From assembly GCA_001766825.1 (NCBI GenBank), contig LYOR01000003.1, positions 124,001 to 188,000 of the forward strand: DNA of 64,000 nt, written 5' to 3'. Of this stretch, positions 8,601 through 16,999 are shown piece by piece. Under the pieces are notes generated by a model. It saw only the letters and a list, made by a program, of their open reading frames with translations. It was not told where the DNA came from and searched no databases. This DNA is from Candidatus Syntropharchaeum butanivorans. GTDB taxonomy: Archaea; Halobacteriota; Syntropharchaeia; Syntropharchaeales; Syntropharchaeaceae. Every line of letters starts with the position of its first letter. The stretch's first letter is position 1. The position numbers were made by a program, and so were the translations under genes.

Positions 8601-8690
8601 AAGCCCACACGGTATGAACTTTCACAAAGTTCATCCTCAAATGTCCAGCATTCCGCTACGCTCCAGCTGGACTTCCAGCCGAAGGCTGGA
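8590..8690. repeat. Cluster of short perfect hairpins at a transposon scar
   Basis: Four palindromic units lie within 101 bp. GGCTTTT/AAAAGCC with a 2-nt loop is at 8590-8605. TGAACTTT/AAAGTTCA with a 3-nt loop is at 8615-8633. GTCCAGC (8643-8649) pairs with GCTGGAC (8666-8672). TCCAGCC/GGCTGGA with a GAA loop is at 8674-8690. All stems are 7-8 bp without mismatch. No open frame explains them beyond the overlap with the transposase remnant at the left. A similar cluster with different sequences occurs at 29720-29833, also at a transposase scar. Confidence 0.75.
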
Positions 8691-8836
8691 TATTTCCGAT
8701 AGATGATATTCACCTTACGGATTAGAAAGGAAAAAACAAGGGTTATGGAGGGGGAATCCAGTCTCAGTGCCACTTATTTTTGACCGGTGGAGGGGAGGGG
8801 GCAATAACCATCCCCTCATGCCCCTCCCTGCATTAA

Positions 8837-9799
8837 TTAGACTCTTTTAATGTTGAAGGACTCAAGTAGGATCTCCGGATTGATCTTTCCACCTGTCAGT
8901 GTCATGCCGGTTGTAAGCTCGTTTATTGTAACCTCTGCCGGAGCAAACATCCCTGCGTCAACCTTGAAGAAGTCAAAGCCTGCCTCTTTGAATGTCACGT
9001 AAAACGGCTTGCCGTAGTCCGGTGACGTGTTTGAAGGGACCTTTCTGAGATAATCTGCAAGCTCCTCTGTATCAGGATAGTTCACCGTGTAGAACGTCCT
9101 TCCGCAGTAGATGATACAGTCATTCGATGATCCCATGCACCGGGTATCATCACCCACCACAGGTGCGATCGGGGCGATCCCATATCCTGACCGGATCGCA
9201 TTTATATCAAACCCAACAGATTCCATCTTGTGAATCCCAGTCTCAACAACCCTGGCTGATACCTGGACCGAACCTGCGATCGAGGCTGTTGGTGCAATCA
9301 CAATACATAAATCCTTCGGTTCGAGATCGCACGCCTTTGCAATCTCCTCTGTCACCTTCTCGTCAGGGAAAGCAGACGCCTCAAGCGCCAGTACCGCCAC
9401 ATCTGCGAGATCCTCATATCCAATCTCCTCATACAATTTCTTGGGGTTCTTTGAAAGCGCCCTTGCGGGTCCTGATCCCATCGCGAAGTAATCACCGATC
9501 TTTATCCGCCATCCTGCATACTGGGATGCCATACATGCGATAACGGCACTGTCTGTTGTGACCTCAACAGCAGGGAACGTGAGATCCCCAACCTCGAACG
9601 TTGAGAACCTGACATCTGCAAGGTTTGCCATGCAGAGCCTTGCGAGGTAAATCCCAGCCTCAAATCCACCCTTTGCGTTGACCCCTGCGTCAATGATCGT
9701 TGCGCCATTATCAAGCTCCACGACCTCGCAGTTGAGCTCATCTGCAAAGTCAAGCATATCCTCAAAGACCTCAAGCCCATGTTCATTCACGCTGAGCAT
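8837..9799 (-). CDS. mch: Methenyl-tetrahydromethanopterin cyclohydrolase
   Basis: Mch interconverts N5-formyl-H4MPT and N5,N10-methenyl-H4MPT in the cytosol. This is the step next to the formylmethanofuran branch, whose FmdE-like relative is at the right end of the window. The 320-residue protein matches the usual 315-325. Recognisable stretches are [47 protein letters not shown]-type [19 protein letters not shown] and [13 protein letters not shown]. The gene stands alone, with no neighbour in the same direction closer than the regulator 56 bp upstream. The start ATG at 9799 agrees with family alignments. Confidence 0.96.
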   Translation of the reverse strand: MLSVNEHGLEVFEDMLDFADELNCEVVELDNGATIIDAGVNAKGGFEAGIYLARLCMANLADVRFSTFEVGDLTFPAVEVTTDSAVIACMASQYAGWRIKIGDYFAMGSGPARALSKNPKKLYEEIGYEDLADVAVLALEASAFPDEKVTEEIAKACDLEPKDLCIVIAPTASIAGSVQVSARVVETGIHKMESVGFDINAIRSGYGIAPIAPVVGDDTRCMGSSNDCIIYCGRTFYTVNYPDTEELADYLRKVPSNTSPDYGKPFYVTFKEAGFDFFKVDAGMFAPAEVTINELTTGMTLTGGKINPEILLESFNIKRV

Positions 9800-9855
9800 A
9801 ACATCACACCATGTAGCTTCTCTCAGGGGCGGGATATAACCCTTTCCATCTACCT

Positions 9856-10395
9856 TCAGTCGGCCTTTCTCACCGCAAGTTTAATCGCCTCTATCACGCT
9901 CCCTTTTGGCTTTATAGTCGCAACAGGTATCTTTATTATCTTCTCAACCGTCGGACTGCATATTGGAGCACAAACAAGTGCTGCTGCTCCATCTCTTTCT
10001 GCCTGAACCGCTGCTATTATCGCATCCTCCATTGTTGTGACTGCGTACTCCCGTATATCCAGGCTTTTATCACCAAATGAAACCTCTCGCATCTCTATAT
10101 TGTCCAGAATACCTCTCGATGCGATCACGGCAATAAATCTCCCTTTTTTTACACCCTCTATCTCCTTTATCGTGTTTATTATTCTTCTGAGCGTCCTGAG
10201 GTTCGGGTCCCTCTCTCCGGACAGGATCTTGTAGAGTGTGCTTACAGGTATGCCTGATCGTTCACTGAATTCTCCAACTGTCATACCGAGTCTCTGCTTT
10301 ATCGTTCTTCTGAGAAGAGAGGAGAACTCTTTATTTGAGCCAAAGACTTCTGATATCAGTTCATCCGCAACTCCCATGAGATACTTTACTTTCAC
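9856..10395 (-). CDS. Archaeal XRE-type transcriptional regulator with a C-terminal sensor-like domain
   Basis: The 179-residue protein has a helix-turn-helix at about residues 33-65 ([20 protein letters not shown]). The C-terminal part (about 85-175) contains ITTMEDAI-like [23 protein letters not shown] and [16 protein letters not shown], resembling the COG1709 group of archaeal regulators with a PrpR-like ligand domain. The start is GTG at 10395; an ATG six codons later is possible. It is divergent from a NitT/TauT-type ABC operon with a 78-bp gap and sits upstream of mch, so either could be its target. The ligand is not predictable from sequence. Confidence 0.7.
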   Translation of the reverse strand: MKVKYLMGVADELISEVFGSNKEFSSLLRRTIKQRLGMTVGEFSERSGIPVSTLYKILSGERDPNLRTLRRIINTIKEIEGVKKGRFIAVIASRGILDNIEMREVSFGDKSLDIREYAVTTMEDAIIAAVQAERDGAAALVCAPICSPTVEKIIKIPVATIKPKGSVIEAIKLAVRKAD

Positions 10396-10440
10396 GGGTG
10401 TATTAATACTTTTGGGTAATTCATTTCAGATAATAGCAAA

Positions 10441-10450
10441 ATTTAAATAA
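10441..10450 (+). promoter_or_regulatory. TATA box of the ABC transporter operon
   Basis: The sequence ATTTAAATAA lies 24 bp before the ATG of the substrate-binding protein, in an AT-rich gap divergent from the regulator gene. The spacing implies a leaderless or nearly leaderless transcript. Confidence 0.55.
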
Positions 10451-10473
10451 GGGTTTGGGGCGAAGATGCAATT

Positions 10474-11511
10474 ATGTATAAAAAATTATTGCTTTGTATA
10501 GTTCTGGTCCTGGTCGCTCTTATTCTCTCTTCTACAGGTTGCGTCGAAGAGAGAGAGACAACCACACTCAGAATCGGTTTTCAGCCATCAGCCCATCATG
10601 CCGCCGGGATGATAGCACTTGAGAAAGGGTGGTTCAGGGATGCAGAGATAAATGCAACCGTTGCCGGGATCTACTGGGGAGGCGGATCACCTGAGATGGA
10701 AGCGATGCGGGCAGGGGAGATGAATGTGGCATATGTCGGGATCTCGCCTGTAATAAATGCGATAGGTCACGGTCTTGATGCAAAGGTCGTTGCCGCTGCA
10801 CAGAAGGAGGCACAGGTACTTGTTGTTGCTGCGACAAATGGCACCCCGGATTGGGTCTACACAAAGCCATCAGACCTTGAGGGGAAGACGATCGGGACGC
10901 TGACTGCTGGATCAATTCAGGACGTCGTTCTTGATAGCTGGATGAACCGTATGGAGGCAGAGGGGAGGCTTGATAAGAGCAAGGTCACGATCAAGTATAT
11001 GGGCGTCGGCGATATGATGACCGGGCTTGCGACAAAGAAGCTTGATGCGATATACCTCTCAGAGGAGCTTACAGAGATACCTGTGCTCGCGGGATATGGC
11101 GCGTATACAAACCTGACATCCCGTGTGACCCGGCCAAACCATCCATGCTGTGTCCTTCTCGTATCCGATGATCTCATCGAGAACCATCCGGACATCGTGA
11201 AGAAGCTTGTTGAGATACATATCAACGCGACAGAGTATGCGATGAGCCATCCTGAGGAGACTGCTGAGATCGTGAGTGACTTTCTCGACTGGGAGGAGCA
11301 TGGATACCCAAAGGAGGCGATATTGCGGGGGCTTAAGGGAGAAGGACCGATACCAATCGGTTATGACACAAATCCACACAACATCACCGAGACAACGATG
11401 GAGCTTGTCCAGGTGCATTATGAGCGTGGATACATTGACAGACCGTTGAGTGAGTCAGATATATTTGACTATAGCTTCTACGACGAGATCATGCGGGAGC
11501 GGGGGATGTGA
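10474..11511 (+). CDS. ABC transporter substrate-binding lipoprotein, NitT/TauT type
   Basis: The N-terminus is a lipoprotein signal: KK, a hydrophobic stretch (LLLCIVLVLVALILSS) and the lipobox STGC at about residues 20-23. The mature domain begins TLRIGFQPSAHHAAGMIALEKGWF, typical of SsuA/TauA/NrtA-type binding proteins. It continues with MRAGEMNVAYVGISP and DLEGKTIGTL, and the total of 345 residues is normal. It is anchored outside the membrane and delivers its substrate to the permease encoded next (4-bp ATGA-type overlap). The family binds sulfonates, nitrate, bicarbonate, thiamine precursors or riboflavin-like compounds. The sequence alone does not say which. Confidence 0.85.
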   Translation: MYKKLLLCIVLVLVALILSSTGCVEERETTTLRIGFQPSAHHAAGMIALEKGWFRDAEINATVAGIYWGGGSPEMEAMRAGEMNVAYVGISPVINAIGHGLDAKVVAAAQKEAQVLVVAATNGTPDWVYTKPSDLEGKTIGTLTAGSIQDVVLDSWMNRMEAEGRLDKSKVTIKYMGVGDMMTGLATKKLDAIYLSEELTEIPVLAGYGAYTNLTSRVTRPNHPCCVLLVSDDLIENHPDIVKKLVEIHINATEYAMSHPEETAEIVSDFLDWEEHGYPKEAILRGLKGEGPIPIGYDTNPHNITETTMELVQVHYERGYIDRPLSESDIFDYSFYDEIMRERGM

Positions 11512-12266
11512 GACGAAAGACACTTAACATCATCGGCCTCCTTCTCTTCTTTCTTTTATGGCAGCTCATCCCGATGGTGGGGCTTGTCAATCCCGACTAT
11601 CTCCCCCCATTCTCAGATGCGATCATGAAGATACCGACCGAGATCGGGAAGGGGACGCTTCAGGCAGCACTCCTTGAAAGTCTACTACATTATGCCATCG
11701 GCTTTGGAGGTGCACTTTTGCTTGCAATACCGCTTGGAGTGGCTATGGGGAGGTTCAGGGTGATTGAGAGCCTCCTGTATCCGGTAGAGGAGATGGTACG
11801 GCCCATTCCTCCGATTGCATGGATTCCTGTTGCGATAATATGGTTCGGGTACACACCATGGGCCGCGGGCTTTATCATATTCATCGGTGCGTTCTTCCCC
11901 ACGCTGATAAACACGTATGATGGGGTACGGGGGGTGAGTCGGACCGATATAGAGGCCGCGATAACACTCGGTGTGAGAGATGAGCTCACGATGATAAGAA
12001 AGATCGTTCTGCCCGCTTCACTCCCGAACATATTCACCGGGGTTAGGGTAAGCAATGCGGCTGCATGGATGTGCCTTGTTGCCGGGGAGATGTTCGGTGC
12101 AGGCGGGGGGATGGGGCTTGAGCTCACTCTCTCAAGAAACTACATGGACATGGCAAGGATCTTTGCGTACATGCTGATCCTTGGTGTGATCGGGCTCTCA
12201 TCTGACATCGGGTTCAGAAGGTACGAGTCAAAGGTACTTCGATGGAGAAAGGGTGTTGTTGCATGA
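11508..12266 (+). CDS. ABC transporter permease, NitT/TauT type
   Basis: The 252-residue integral membrane protein has about six hydrophobic segments: about 6-22, 60-82, 100-117, 122-142, 180-197 and 218-236. It carries the EAA-type cytoplasmic loop as DIEAAITLGVRDELTMIRKIVLPASLP in overlapping pieces, where it contacts the ATPase. It belongs to the SsuC/TauC permease family. It overlaps the upstream binding-protein gene by 4 bp and the downstream ATPase gene by 4 bp (ATGA), a tightly translated three-gene operon. The substrate is unknown. Confidence 0.87.
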   Translation: MRRKTLNIIGLLLFFLLWQLIPMVGLVNPDYLPPFSDAIMKIPTEIGKGTLQAALLESLLHYAIGFGGALLLAIPLGVAMGRFRVIESLLYPVEEMVRPIPPIAWIPVAIIWFGYTPWAAGFIIFIGAFFPTLINTYDGVRGVSRTDIEAAITLGVRDELTMIRKIVLPASLPNIFTGVRVSNAAAWMCLVAGEMFGAGGGMGLELTLSRNYMDMARIFAYMLILGVIGLSSDIGFRRYESKVLRWRKGVVA

Positions 12267-13033
12267 GCAAGATCGTGGTCAGGGATCTTACAAAGCGCTT
12301 TGGGGATCTTCTGGTCATCAAAGACCTGAGTTTTGATGTGAAGGAGAGAGAACTTCTCTGCATGGTTGGTCCATCGGGATGTGGCAAGAGCACAATCTTG
12401 AGGATTCTTGTCGGGCTTGATACAGATTATGAAGGGGAAGTCATGATCGATGACGAGCCTCTAACAGGACATAACCCCAAGATCGGGCTTGTGTTCCAGG
12501 AGCATGCCCTCTTCATGTGGCGGACTGTCCTCGGGAATGTTGAGTTTGGCCTTGAGGTTAAGGGAGTTGATAAAAAGAGAAGAAGAGAGATCAGCATGGA
12601 TGCGATCAGGATGGTGGGGCTTGAGGGATTTGAGAACTGCTACCCTCACGAGCTTTCAGGGGGGATGAAGCAAAGAGCTGCACTTGCAAGGGTGCTTGTC
12701 AATGACCCTGAGATACTCCTGATGGACGAACCATTTGCAGCGGTCGATGCACAGACCAGAAACATCCTCCAGGAGGAGCTGATAGATCTCTGGCATCGGA
12801 CCGGTAACACGATACTCTTTGTGACCCATTCAATCGATGAAGCGGTGTATCTCGGGGATCGCATCATCGTACTTGATCGAAGGCCCACCCGGGTGAGGGC
12901 AACCTTTGATAATACGATACCACGCCCCAGGGATCGCACATCTGCCCCCTGTGTTGAACTTCGAAGGAAAATTCTGGGTGTTCTCAAGGAGATCCGTGCT
13001 GGAGTAAAAGAGGATTTCACAACTTTTAAATAG
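12263..13033 (+). CDS. ABC transporter ATP-binding protein, NitT/TauT type
   Basis: The ATPase drives the import system encoded by the two upstream genes. Walker A is GPSGCGKST, the Q-loop is [10 protein letters not shown], the signature is LSGGMKQR, Walker B is [11 protein letters not shown], and the switch histidine is in FVTHSIDEA. The ATG at 12263 overlaps the permease stop as ATGA, giving 256 residues; a longer frame from 12242 would run inside the permease. Members of this family (SsuB/TauB/NrtD) act as homodimers on the cytoplasmic face. Confidence 0.9.
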   Translation: MSKIVVRDLTKRFGDLLVIKDLSFDVKERELLCMVGPSGCGKSTILRILVGLDTDYEGEVMIDDEPLTGHNPKIGLVFQEHALFMWRTVLGNVEFGLEVKGVDKKRRREISMDAIRMVGLEGFENCYPHELSGGMKQRAALARVLVNDPEILLMDEPFAAVDAQTRNILQEELIDLWHRTGNTILFVTHSIDEAVYLGDRIIVLDRRPTRVRATFDNTIPRPRDRTSAPCVELRRKILGVLKEIRAGVKEDFTTFK

Positions 13034-13086
13034 GTGAATTGTCATTATTAATCTGTATTTTACTGAACAAACCAGGTGATGTGGAT

Positions 13087-13863
13087 ATGGAGATAAAGGG
13101 AAAGAGTGCTATTGTGACAGGTGGAGCATCAGGTCTTGGTGAAGCGACTGTTCGGATGCTTCTTGATGAGGGAGCAGCAGGGGTTGTGATCCTCGATAAA
13201 GACATCCATGGAACAGGGGAAAAGGTTGCATCCGAGCTTGGAGATAAGGTTGTATTTGTGAAAGGAGATGTGGTTGATGAAGAGGCGGCCCAGAAGGCGG
13301 TTGACGAGGCGTTAAAGCTCGGTAAGCTCTATATCGTTGTGAACTGTGCCGGGGTTGGAACCGCGAAGAAGGTCGTGGGCAAGGATGGTACCCCTGTGAG
13401 CCTTGACTTCTTCAAGGAGGTTGTCGATACAAACCTCACAGGGACGTTCAACGTCATCAGGCTTGCTGCACCCCATATGATGGCGAACGACCCGGTTGGA
13501 GAGGACGGCGAGCGTGGTGTGATCATAAACGTGGCATCGATCGCGGCATTTGAGGGGCAGATAGGACAGGTTGCCTACTCGGCATCAAAGGGAGGTGTTG
13601 TCGCGATGACAATCCAGCTTGCAAGGGAGTTTGCTCCAAATGGCATCCGTGTCATGACGATCGCACCAGGCATTTTTGATACTCCGATGCTTCAGGCATT
13701 ACCTGATAAGGTGAAGGAGTCACTCGGAAAGCAGGTTCCATTCCCACCAAGACTCGGGAAGCCCCCTGAGTTTGCAGCACTCTGCAAGCATATAATCGAG
13801 AACGTGGTGCTCAATGGATACACAATCAGGCTTGATGGCGCAATTCGTATGAGTGCGCGATGA
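13087..13863 (+). CDS. Short-chain dehydrogenase, 3-hydroxyacyl-CoA dehydrogenase type II (HSD10-like)
   Basis: The 258-residue Rossmann enzyme has the NAD motif [10 protein letters not shown], the active-site NCAG, the catalytic Ser in [12 protein letters not shown] and YSASKGG (Tyr-x-x-x-Lys). Long stretches match human HSD10 as I recall it: [32 protein letters not shown] and the C-terminal [12 protein letters not shown]10 oxidises short-chain L-3-hydroxyacyl-CoA with NAD, a beta-oxidation step. The start is ATG at 13087 with AGGTGAT 6 nt upstream. The gene is unusual for a methanogen-type genome and suggests transfer from bacteria and fatty-acyl-CoA metabolism. Other SDR substrates remain possible. 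Confidence 0.82.
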   Translation: MEIKGKSAIVTGGASGLGEATVRMLLDEGAAGVVILDKDIHGTGEKVASELGDKVVFVKGDVVDEEAAQKAVDEALKLGKLYIVVNCAGVGTAKKVVGKDGTPVSLDFFKEVVDTNLTGTFNVIRLAAPHMMANDPVGEDGERGVIINVASIAAFEGQIGQVAYSASKGGVVAMTIQLAREFAPNGIRVMTIAPGIFDTPMLQALPDKVKESLGKQVPFPPRLGKPPEFAALCKHIIENVVLNGYTIRLDGAIRMSAR

Positions 13864-13877
13864 GCACTCAACCCCTC

Positions 13878-13883
13878 TTTTTT
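13878..13883 (+). terminator. Oligo-T terminator after the dehydrogenase gene
   Basis: A run of six T follows a C-rich stretch 15 bp after the stop codon. Archaeal transcription commonly ends at such T-runs without a hairpin. A gene on the opposite strand ends just beyond, so a stop signal is expected here. Confidence 0.4.
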
Positions 13884-13932
13884 ATTCAGTCTAACAAAAT
13901 AAAAAATAAATAGAATAGAGCTGGGGATATCC

Positions 13933-14079
13933 TCACTGGAAAGATATCATCGTCCCAAATATGATCAGGCCCAGTCCTACAACGAGTGTTGTAAGCTCCG
14001 CTGTTGTGCTACCAAGATCTAAAAGAAGTACAGCAATTACAGCCAGAATCCCAAGCACGGTTGCAGGGAAGTTTGTCAT
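13933..14079 (-). CDS. Small membrane protein (48 residues), unknown
   Basis: The minus-strand frame from ATG 14079 to the TGA at 13933 encodes 48 residues. There are two hydrophobic stretches, VLGILAVIAVLLL (about 8-20) and LTTLVVGLGLIIFGTMI (about 29-45), joined by a short loop DLGSTTAE. A strong purine-rich ribosome-binding site (GAGGTGAGGTGAG) sits a few bases upstream of the ATG, which makes a real gene likely. It lies alone between the convergent dehydrogenase gene and divergent elp3. I do not recognise a family. A two-helix hairpin membrane peptide is all that can be said. Confidence 0.65.
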   Translation of the reverse strand: MTNFPATVLGILAVIAVLLLDLGSTTAELTTLVVGLGLIIFGTMISFQ

Positions 14080-14111
14080 TCTCCACTCACCTCACCTCCT
14101 CAACTCATTTA

Positions 14112-14127
14112 TACTATAAAAATATAA
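14112..14127 (+). promoter_or_regulatory. TATA-like region before elp3
   Basis: The AT-rich stretch ACTATAAAAATATAAC lies about 13-28 bp upstream of the elp3 ATG. It fits a TATA box with a very short leader. The small membrane-protein gene reads away from the same region. Confidence 0.45.
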
Positions 14128-14139
14128 CGGTTAATCGGT

Positions 14140-15762
14140 ATGAGTTCATATGAAAAGGCCTGTGAAGAGGTTGCAAGGATCGTAGCAGAGAGGTTTGAAT
14201 GTGGAAAAACGGATTATATAGATCTCAACAGGATTAAAAAGGAGGTTGGATCGAGATACAGGTTAAAGACCATCCCGAGAAACTCCGATATAATAAAGAT
14301 TCTGACTGAGACCGAGGCATCCCATCCCAACCGGGGTATTATCGATCTTCTCAGGCGAAAAAGGATCAGGACCATCTCCGGTGTCGCGGTTGTTGCAGCC
14401 ATGACCTCGCCCTACCCCTGTCCACATGGAAAATGTGTTGTATGTCCTGGTGGTCCAGATTCCCCCTTCAAATCCCCGCAAAGCTACACAGGACTTGAAC
14501 CCGCAGCTTTAAGAGGTTTTCAGCATGATTTTGACCCGTACAAGCAGGTTAAAGCAAGGTTAAAGCAGCTGAGTGAGATCGGTCATGAGATTGACAAGGT
14601 GGAGCTCATTGTGATGGGTGGGACGATTACATCACGCCCTCTTTTCTATCAGCGATGGTTTGTAAAGCGATCGATAGAGGCTATGAACGATTTTTACAGC
14701 CAGAATCAGCGTAGCACCGGTGAAAAAAGCTGGTTAACCGTCCAGAAAATCAACGAGACGGCAAAAGTCAGGAATACAGGGATCACATTTGAGACGAGAC
14801 CTGACTGCTGCAAGAAACAGGATATCAAGCGTATGCTCTCGCTCGGGGTAACCAAAGTGGAGCTTGGCGTCCAGCACACAGATAATGAGATACTCCGGCT
14901 CATCAACCGTGGTCACACTCGGGAAGATGTCATCCGGGCGAACAGGCTCCTCAGGGATTCATCGCTCAAGGTTGGGTTTCACATGATGCCAGGGCTTCCC
15001 GGGTCAGACCTGGAGATGGATCTTGCAGCCTTTGAGGAGATATTCAACAATCCGGACTTTTTGCCTGATTACCTGAAGATCTATCCCACACTTGTCGTTG
15101 AAGGTTCACAGCTCGAGAAGCTGTGGAGGAGGGGAGAGTATGAGCCGCTCACGAATGAGGCTGCAGCAGAGCTTATATCAAGGATCAAGCCGATGATCCC
15201 TCCCTGGACAAGGCTTCAAAGGGTTCAACGTGATATCCCAGCAGGAAAGATCCTTGCAGGGGTTAAGAAGAGCAACTTAAGGCAAATTGCAAGGAAAATG
15301 ATGGAGGATCGGAGAGAAAGGTGTAGATGCATCCGGTGCAGGGAGGTCGGACATCGGATGCTCGAAGAGCCAGAGCTTGAGATATCTAATCTCAGACTGA
15401 GCATCGAGCGGTATTACTGCTGTGGAGGATCTGAGAACTTCCTCTCCATTCTGGGAGGGGAGGATACCCTCGTGGCATTCCTGAGGCTGAGATTCCCATC
15501 AGATCCGTTTTTGAGTGAGCTTGAGGGTGCATCTCTCATCAGAGAGCTTCACGTCTATGGTCCACTTGTTCCATTCGACGAGGAGGTGGAGGATGGATGG
15601 CAGCATAAGGGCTATGGAGAATGGCTGCTTGCTGAGGCAGAGAGGATCTCTCTGGATGAGGGGTACTCAAAGATTGCGGTGATGAGCGGGATTGGAGTTC
15701 GGGGGTACTACCGAAGTAAAGGTTATGAACAGGCAGGGGCCTTTATGATAAAGGAGATCTGA
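14140..15762 (+). CDS. elp3: Elp3-type tRNA uridine(34) acetyltransferase/radical SAM enzyme
   Basis: Archaeal Elp3 alone makes carboxymethyl-type modification at wobble uridine 34 of tRNA. The N-terminal half is a radical SAM domain with the unusual CX4CX2C cluster motif (Cys94, Cys99, Cys102). It also has ELIVMGGTITSRP-like ELIVMGGTITS, GITFETRPDCC and KVGFHMMPGLPGSD. A second Cys group, RCRCIRCREVG (about residue 390), fits the zinc site. The C-terminal quarter is a GNAT acetyltransferase with WQHKGYGEWLLAEAERI as the acetyl-CoA loop. The length of 540 is typical. It overlaps the next gene at TGATG. Confidence 0.95.
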   Translation: MSSYEKACEEVARIVAERFECGKTDYIDLNRIKKEVGSRYRLKTIPRNSDIIKILTETEASHPNRGIIDLLRRKRIRTISGVAVVAAMTSPYPCPHGKCVVCPGGPDSPFKSPQSYTGLEPAALRGFQHDFDPYKQVKARLKQLSEIGHEIDKVELIVMGGTITSRPLFYQRWFVKRSIEAMNDFYSQNQRSTGEKSWLTVQKINETAKVRNTGITFETRPDCCKKQDIKRMLSLGVTKVELGVQHTDNEILRLINRGHTREDVIRANRLLRDSSLKVGFHMMPGLPGSDLEMDLAAFEEIFNNPDFLPDYLKIYPTLVVEGSQLEKLWRRGEYEPLTNEAAAELISRIKPMIPPWTRLQRVQRDIPAGKILAGVKKSNLRQIARKMMEDRRERCRCIRCREVGHRMLEEPELEISNLRLSIERYYCCGGSENFLSILGGEDTLVAFLRLRFPSDPFLSELEGASLIRELHVYGPLVPFDEEVEDGWQHKGYGEWLLAEAERISLDEGYSKIAVMSGIGVRGYYRSKGYEQAGAFMIKEI

Positions 15763-16592
15763 TGATGATGGGAGAAGATGAGACGAGGGCTCTTCTCTTC
15801 GAGCTCGCAGATGCGGTGATATCCAGTGTGAAGGGGTGTATCCTTCACTCTGAAGACTATGATGAGGTTGTTCTGGTGCGTGAGAGGGACGTTACAAGAC
15901 GGCTTGATATGGTCGCAGAGGAGACACTGGAGTCGTTCCTTCTTGATAGGAACCTCTCTGCAAGGGTCATCTCTGAGGAGCTTGGTGATCGGGTCATCCC
16001 GGAAGGGGGAGATCCTGTATTTACCCTCGTATTTGACCCTGTTGATGGGTCCACAAATGCATCTCGTGGGATACCATTCTTCTGCACCTCAATCGCCTAT
16101 GCTCCGAAGATTCATGATGTCAGGTTCGAGGATATCACAATCGGTGTTGTGAAGACCGCATACGGTACCAGATATCATGCTGTCAAGGGAAAAGGCGCGT
16201 TTTTGAATGGTAAAAAGCTTGATACCAGAAAGGTTGATAGAGATAAGAGAGTTAAGCGTGTTTTCTGCCTCTATAGCTACGGGATACCGCAGATTCCACC
16301 GGAGGTGATCGAGTTCGGGAGGCAGAACATCATACGTATCCTCGGCAGCATCGCGATAGAGATGTGCCTTCTTGCAGAGGGGGCACTCGATGGAATTGTT
16401 GAGATGAGGGATATCATAAACGGGTATGACATCATGGCATCAGCGCTCATCCTGAGGGAGGCAGGGGGTATACTCACAGATATAGATGGCAATCCAATAC
16501 AGGGCCCGGTGGATGTCAGAGGGCTCTCTTTTGTTGGAGCAGGGGAGAAGAAGATCCATAGCTGCATTTTGAGTATTCTTCGGGGTGAATGA
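15762..16592 (+). CDS. suhB: Inositol monophosphatase / fructose-1,6-bisphosphatase (archaeal IMPase type)
   Basis: Archaeal IMPase-like enzymes hydrolyse inositol-1-phosphate and fructose-1,6-bisphosphate with Mg2+. The metal site is visible as VISEELGDR, VFDPVDGSTNAS and, near the end, NGYDIMASALILREAGG. The 276 residues include two optional N-terminal Met codons (15762, 15765) before ATG 15768; any of these could be used. The start overlaps the elp3 stop, so translation is coupled. Gluconeogenesis toward the Fae-Hps/Phi pentose route would need an FBPase, but many archaea have a separate FBP aldolase/phosphatase, so this role is inferred. Confidence 0.88.
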   Translation: MMMGEDETRALLFELADAVISSVKGCILHSEDYDEVVLVRERDVTRRLDMVAEETLESFLLDRNLSARVISEELGDRVIPEGGDPVFTLVFDPVDGSTNASRGIPFFCTSIAYAPKIHDVRFEDITIGVVKTAYGTRYHAVKGKGAFLNGKKLDTRKVDRDKRVKRVFCLYSYGIPQIPPEVIEFGRQNIIRILGSIAIEMCLLAEGALDGIVEMRDIINGYDIMASALILREAGGILTDIDGNPIQGPVDVRGLSFVGAGEKKIHSCILSILRGE

Positions 16593-16977
16593 CCTGACAT
16601 TTTTAAGATTGCGGAAAAAACATCAGGATCTTGCGGAGTATAAGCAGTGTATCGTTATACGTTCTGATTTGAACCTCTCGAAGGGGAAGATAGCGGTCCA
16701 GGCATCACATGCTGCTATACTTGCATACGACAGGTCCCCCAGATTCATCAGATCGAGATGGATGAAAAGCGGTCAGAAAAAGGTTGTGCTTGGTGTTAAA
16801 AGCCTTGAAGAGCTTTTTTCATTGAAAGAAATGGCCGAAAAGCTTGGAATACCATGTGCAGTCGTTGTGGATGCTGGTTTGACAGAGGTTCCACCCGGGA
16901 CTGTTACAGCACTCGGGCTTGGTCCTGAAAGGGCTGAGCTGCTTGACAGGGTCACCGGCAAGTTGAAGCTCCTGTAA
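16585..16977 (+). CDS. pth2: Peptidyl-tRNA hydrolase, archaeal/eukaryotic type 2
   Basis: Pth2 releases peptides from prematurely dropped peptidyl-tRNA. The core is intact: KQCIVIRSDLNLSKGKIAVQ, ASHAAILAY, GIPCAVVVDAGLTEVPPGT, and TALGLGPE. A GTG at 16585 overlaps the upstream IMPase stop and gives 130 residues; family members are usually about 115-120. An in-frame TTG at 16609 would give 122 residues, and there is no ATG near YKQCIVIRSD. The start is therefore uncertain while the product is not. Confidence 0.93.
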   Translation: MNDLTFLRLRKKHQDLAEYKQCIVIRSDLNLSKGKIAVQASHAAILAYDRSPRFIRSRWMKSGQKKVVLGVKSLEELFSLKEMAEKLGIPCAVVVDAGLTEVPPGTVTALGLGPERAELLDRVTGKLKLL

Positions 16978-16999
16978 GACAGAGGGACCGAAGAGCCGC

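Noticed and set aside
8837..10395. Riboswitch or other structured RNA upstream of mch
   Set aside because: The gap is 56 bp, and I could identify no conserved RNA fold.
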